Program-made: the position numbers and the translations under genes
Source of the DNA: Pseudomonadota bacterium
GTDB taxonomy: Bacteria; Pseudomonadota; Gammaproteobacteria; Xanthomonadales; Rhodanobacteraceae
Length of the DNA stretch: 7,085 nucleotides
Assembly: GCA_023412995.1 (NCBI GenBank)
Contig: JAEZQS010000306.1
Coordinates: forward strand, 1-7,085
Reading direction: 5' to 3'
In this document: positions 6,844 to 7,085 of the stretch, one piece after another
Layout: each line of letters opens with the position of its first letter
How positions within the stretch are numbered: position 1 is the first letter of the stretch
The notes under the pieces: generated by a model
What the model was told of the DNA's origin: nothing
Database searches by the model: none
What the model saw: only the letters and a program-made list of their open reading frames with translations

Positions 6844-6944
6844 GATGCGGTAAGCGCAGCGAACCGCATCGTCGCGGACCCCGCTTGCAGCGACGACCTC
6901 GATGCTTCGCGGGGCGATGCGGTGCGCCTTCGGCTTACCGCATC
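6844..6944. repeat. Repeat module 2
   Basis: Left arm 6844-6870 and right arm 6916-6944 are identical to those of module 1. Here the pairing between outer arms extends to 17 perfect base pairs (CGTAGGATGCGGTAAGC at 6839-6855 against its reverse complement at 6933-6949). One base is missing in the centre relative to module 1, and CCTCG...CGAGG has become CCTCG...CGGGG, which still pairs through a G-U in RNA. Confidence 0.85.
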
Positions 6945-7015
6945 CTACGGACGGGCACGGAGCGCAGAAGGGACATTCCTGGGGGCGTGATATGCGGAGG
7001 GCGCGTAGCCCGTAG

Positions 7016-7085
7016 GATGCGGTGAGCGCAGCGAACCGCATCGTCGCGGAACCCCGCTTGCAGCGAAGACCTCGATCCTTCGCGC
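7016..7085. repeat. Repeat module 3 (partial)
   Basis: Left arm 7016-7042 is complete with one change in the loop (GGTGAGC instead of GGTAAGC). The centre follows module 1 closely, including its extra base, apart from GAAGACC in place of GACGACC. The window ends before the right arm, so continuation of the array downstream is expected. Confidence 0.8.

Larger units (their letters stand above)
6671..7085. repeat. Tandem array of ~172-bp units containing paired inverted hairpin modules (extends beyond window)
   Basis: The GATGCGG start recurs at 6671, 6844 and 7016, giving periods of 173 and 172 bp. Each unit has a module of 101-102 bp followed by a 71-bp spacer. The first two modules differ by one 1-base gap and two substitutions, while the two spacers (6773-6843 and 6945-7015) have equal length and match at 56 of 71 positions by my count. 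The third unit is cut by the window end. The array resembles REP/BIME-type intergenic repeats of gammaproteobacteria. No transposase is present in the window. Confidence 0.92.

Noticed and set aside
6615..7041. Small minus-strand frames beginning MRFAALTASY (6869-6615 and 7041-6763)
   Set aside because: They are translations of the tandem repeat; their resemblance to each other comes from the DNA repeat and the stems explain the conservation. No Shine-Dalgarno sequence or protein signature supports them.
6671..7085. CRISPR array
   Set aside because: The spacing is too long (172 bp), the 71-bp spacers are homologous to each other instead of unique, and no cas gene is nearby.
6607..7085. Intrinsic terminator for polA
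   Set aside because: Hairpins are abundant in the repeats but none is followed by a T-run on the plus strand, so a standard terminator cannot be supported.

Overview
The window looks like chromosomal DNA from a very GC-rich gammaproteobacterium (about 70% G+C by eye). The best guess is the Xanthomonadaceae/Lysobacteraceae (Lysobacter, Luteimonas or a relative). This rests on the style of the PolA protein (for example GVEKCGPKTAAKW in the H3TH region), an ECF-like sigma factor paired with a Ser/Thr kinase, a secreted beta-propeller ending in IFTDGFDG, and intergenic G-rich heptamer and GATGCGGT repeats. The assignment is inferred from memory of these families, not from a search.

Layout. Positions 1-3699 hold three genes on the minus strand. 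In transcription order they are a secreted seven-repeat PD40/TolB-like beta-propeller (3699-2398), an ECF-like sigma factor (2320-1706) and a transmembrane Ser/Thr protein kinase (1695 to beyond the window start, so its C-terminus is missing). A 150-bp divergent intergenic region (3700-3849) separates them from polA (3850-6606, plus strand), a full-length, apparently fully functional three-domain DNA polymerase I. The last 479 bases (6607-7085) hold no credible gene. They contain a G-rich heptamer run with G-quadruplex potential that begins 3 bp after the polA stop, followed by a tandem array of about 172-173 bp units. Each unit carries a ~101-bp module with hairpin arms facing each other, and the array continues past the window end.

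How the genes may work together. Sigma and kinase are separated by 10 bp and are almost certainly co-transcribed. The sigma factor lacks the acidic DAED-type motif normally found in region 2.2 and reads GATD there, with Thr71 in the place of the glutamate. This matches the logic described for Vibrio EcfP/PknT, where a Thr kinase phosphorylates an intrinsically inactive ECF sigma so that it can bind RNA polymerase. The propeller 77 bp upstream could be an envelope component or target of the same circuit, but that link is inference. polA is housekeeping and functionally separate.
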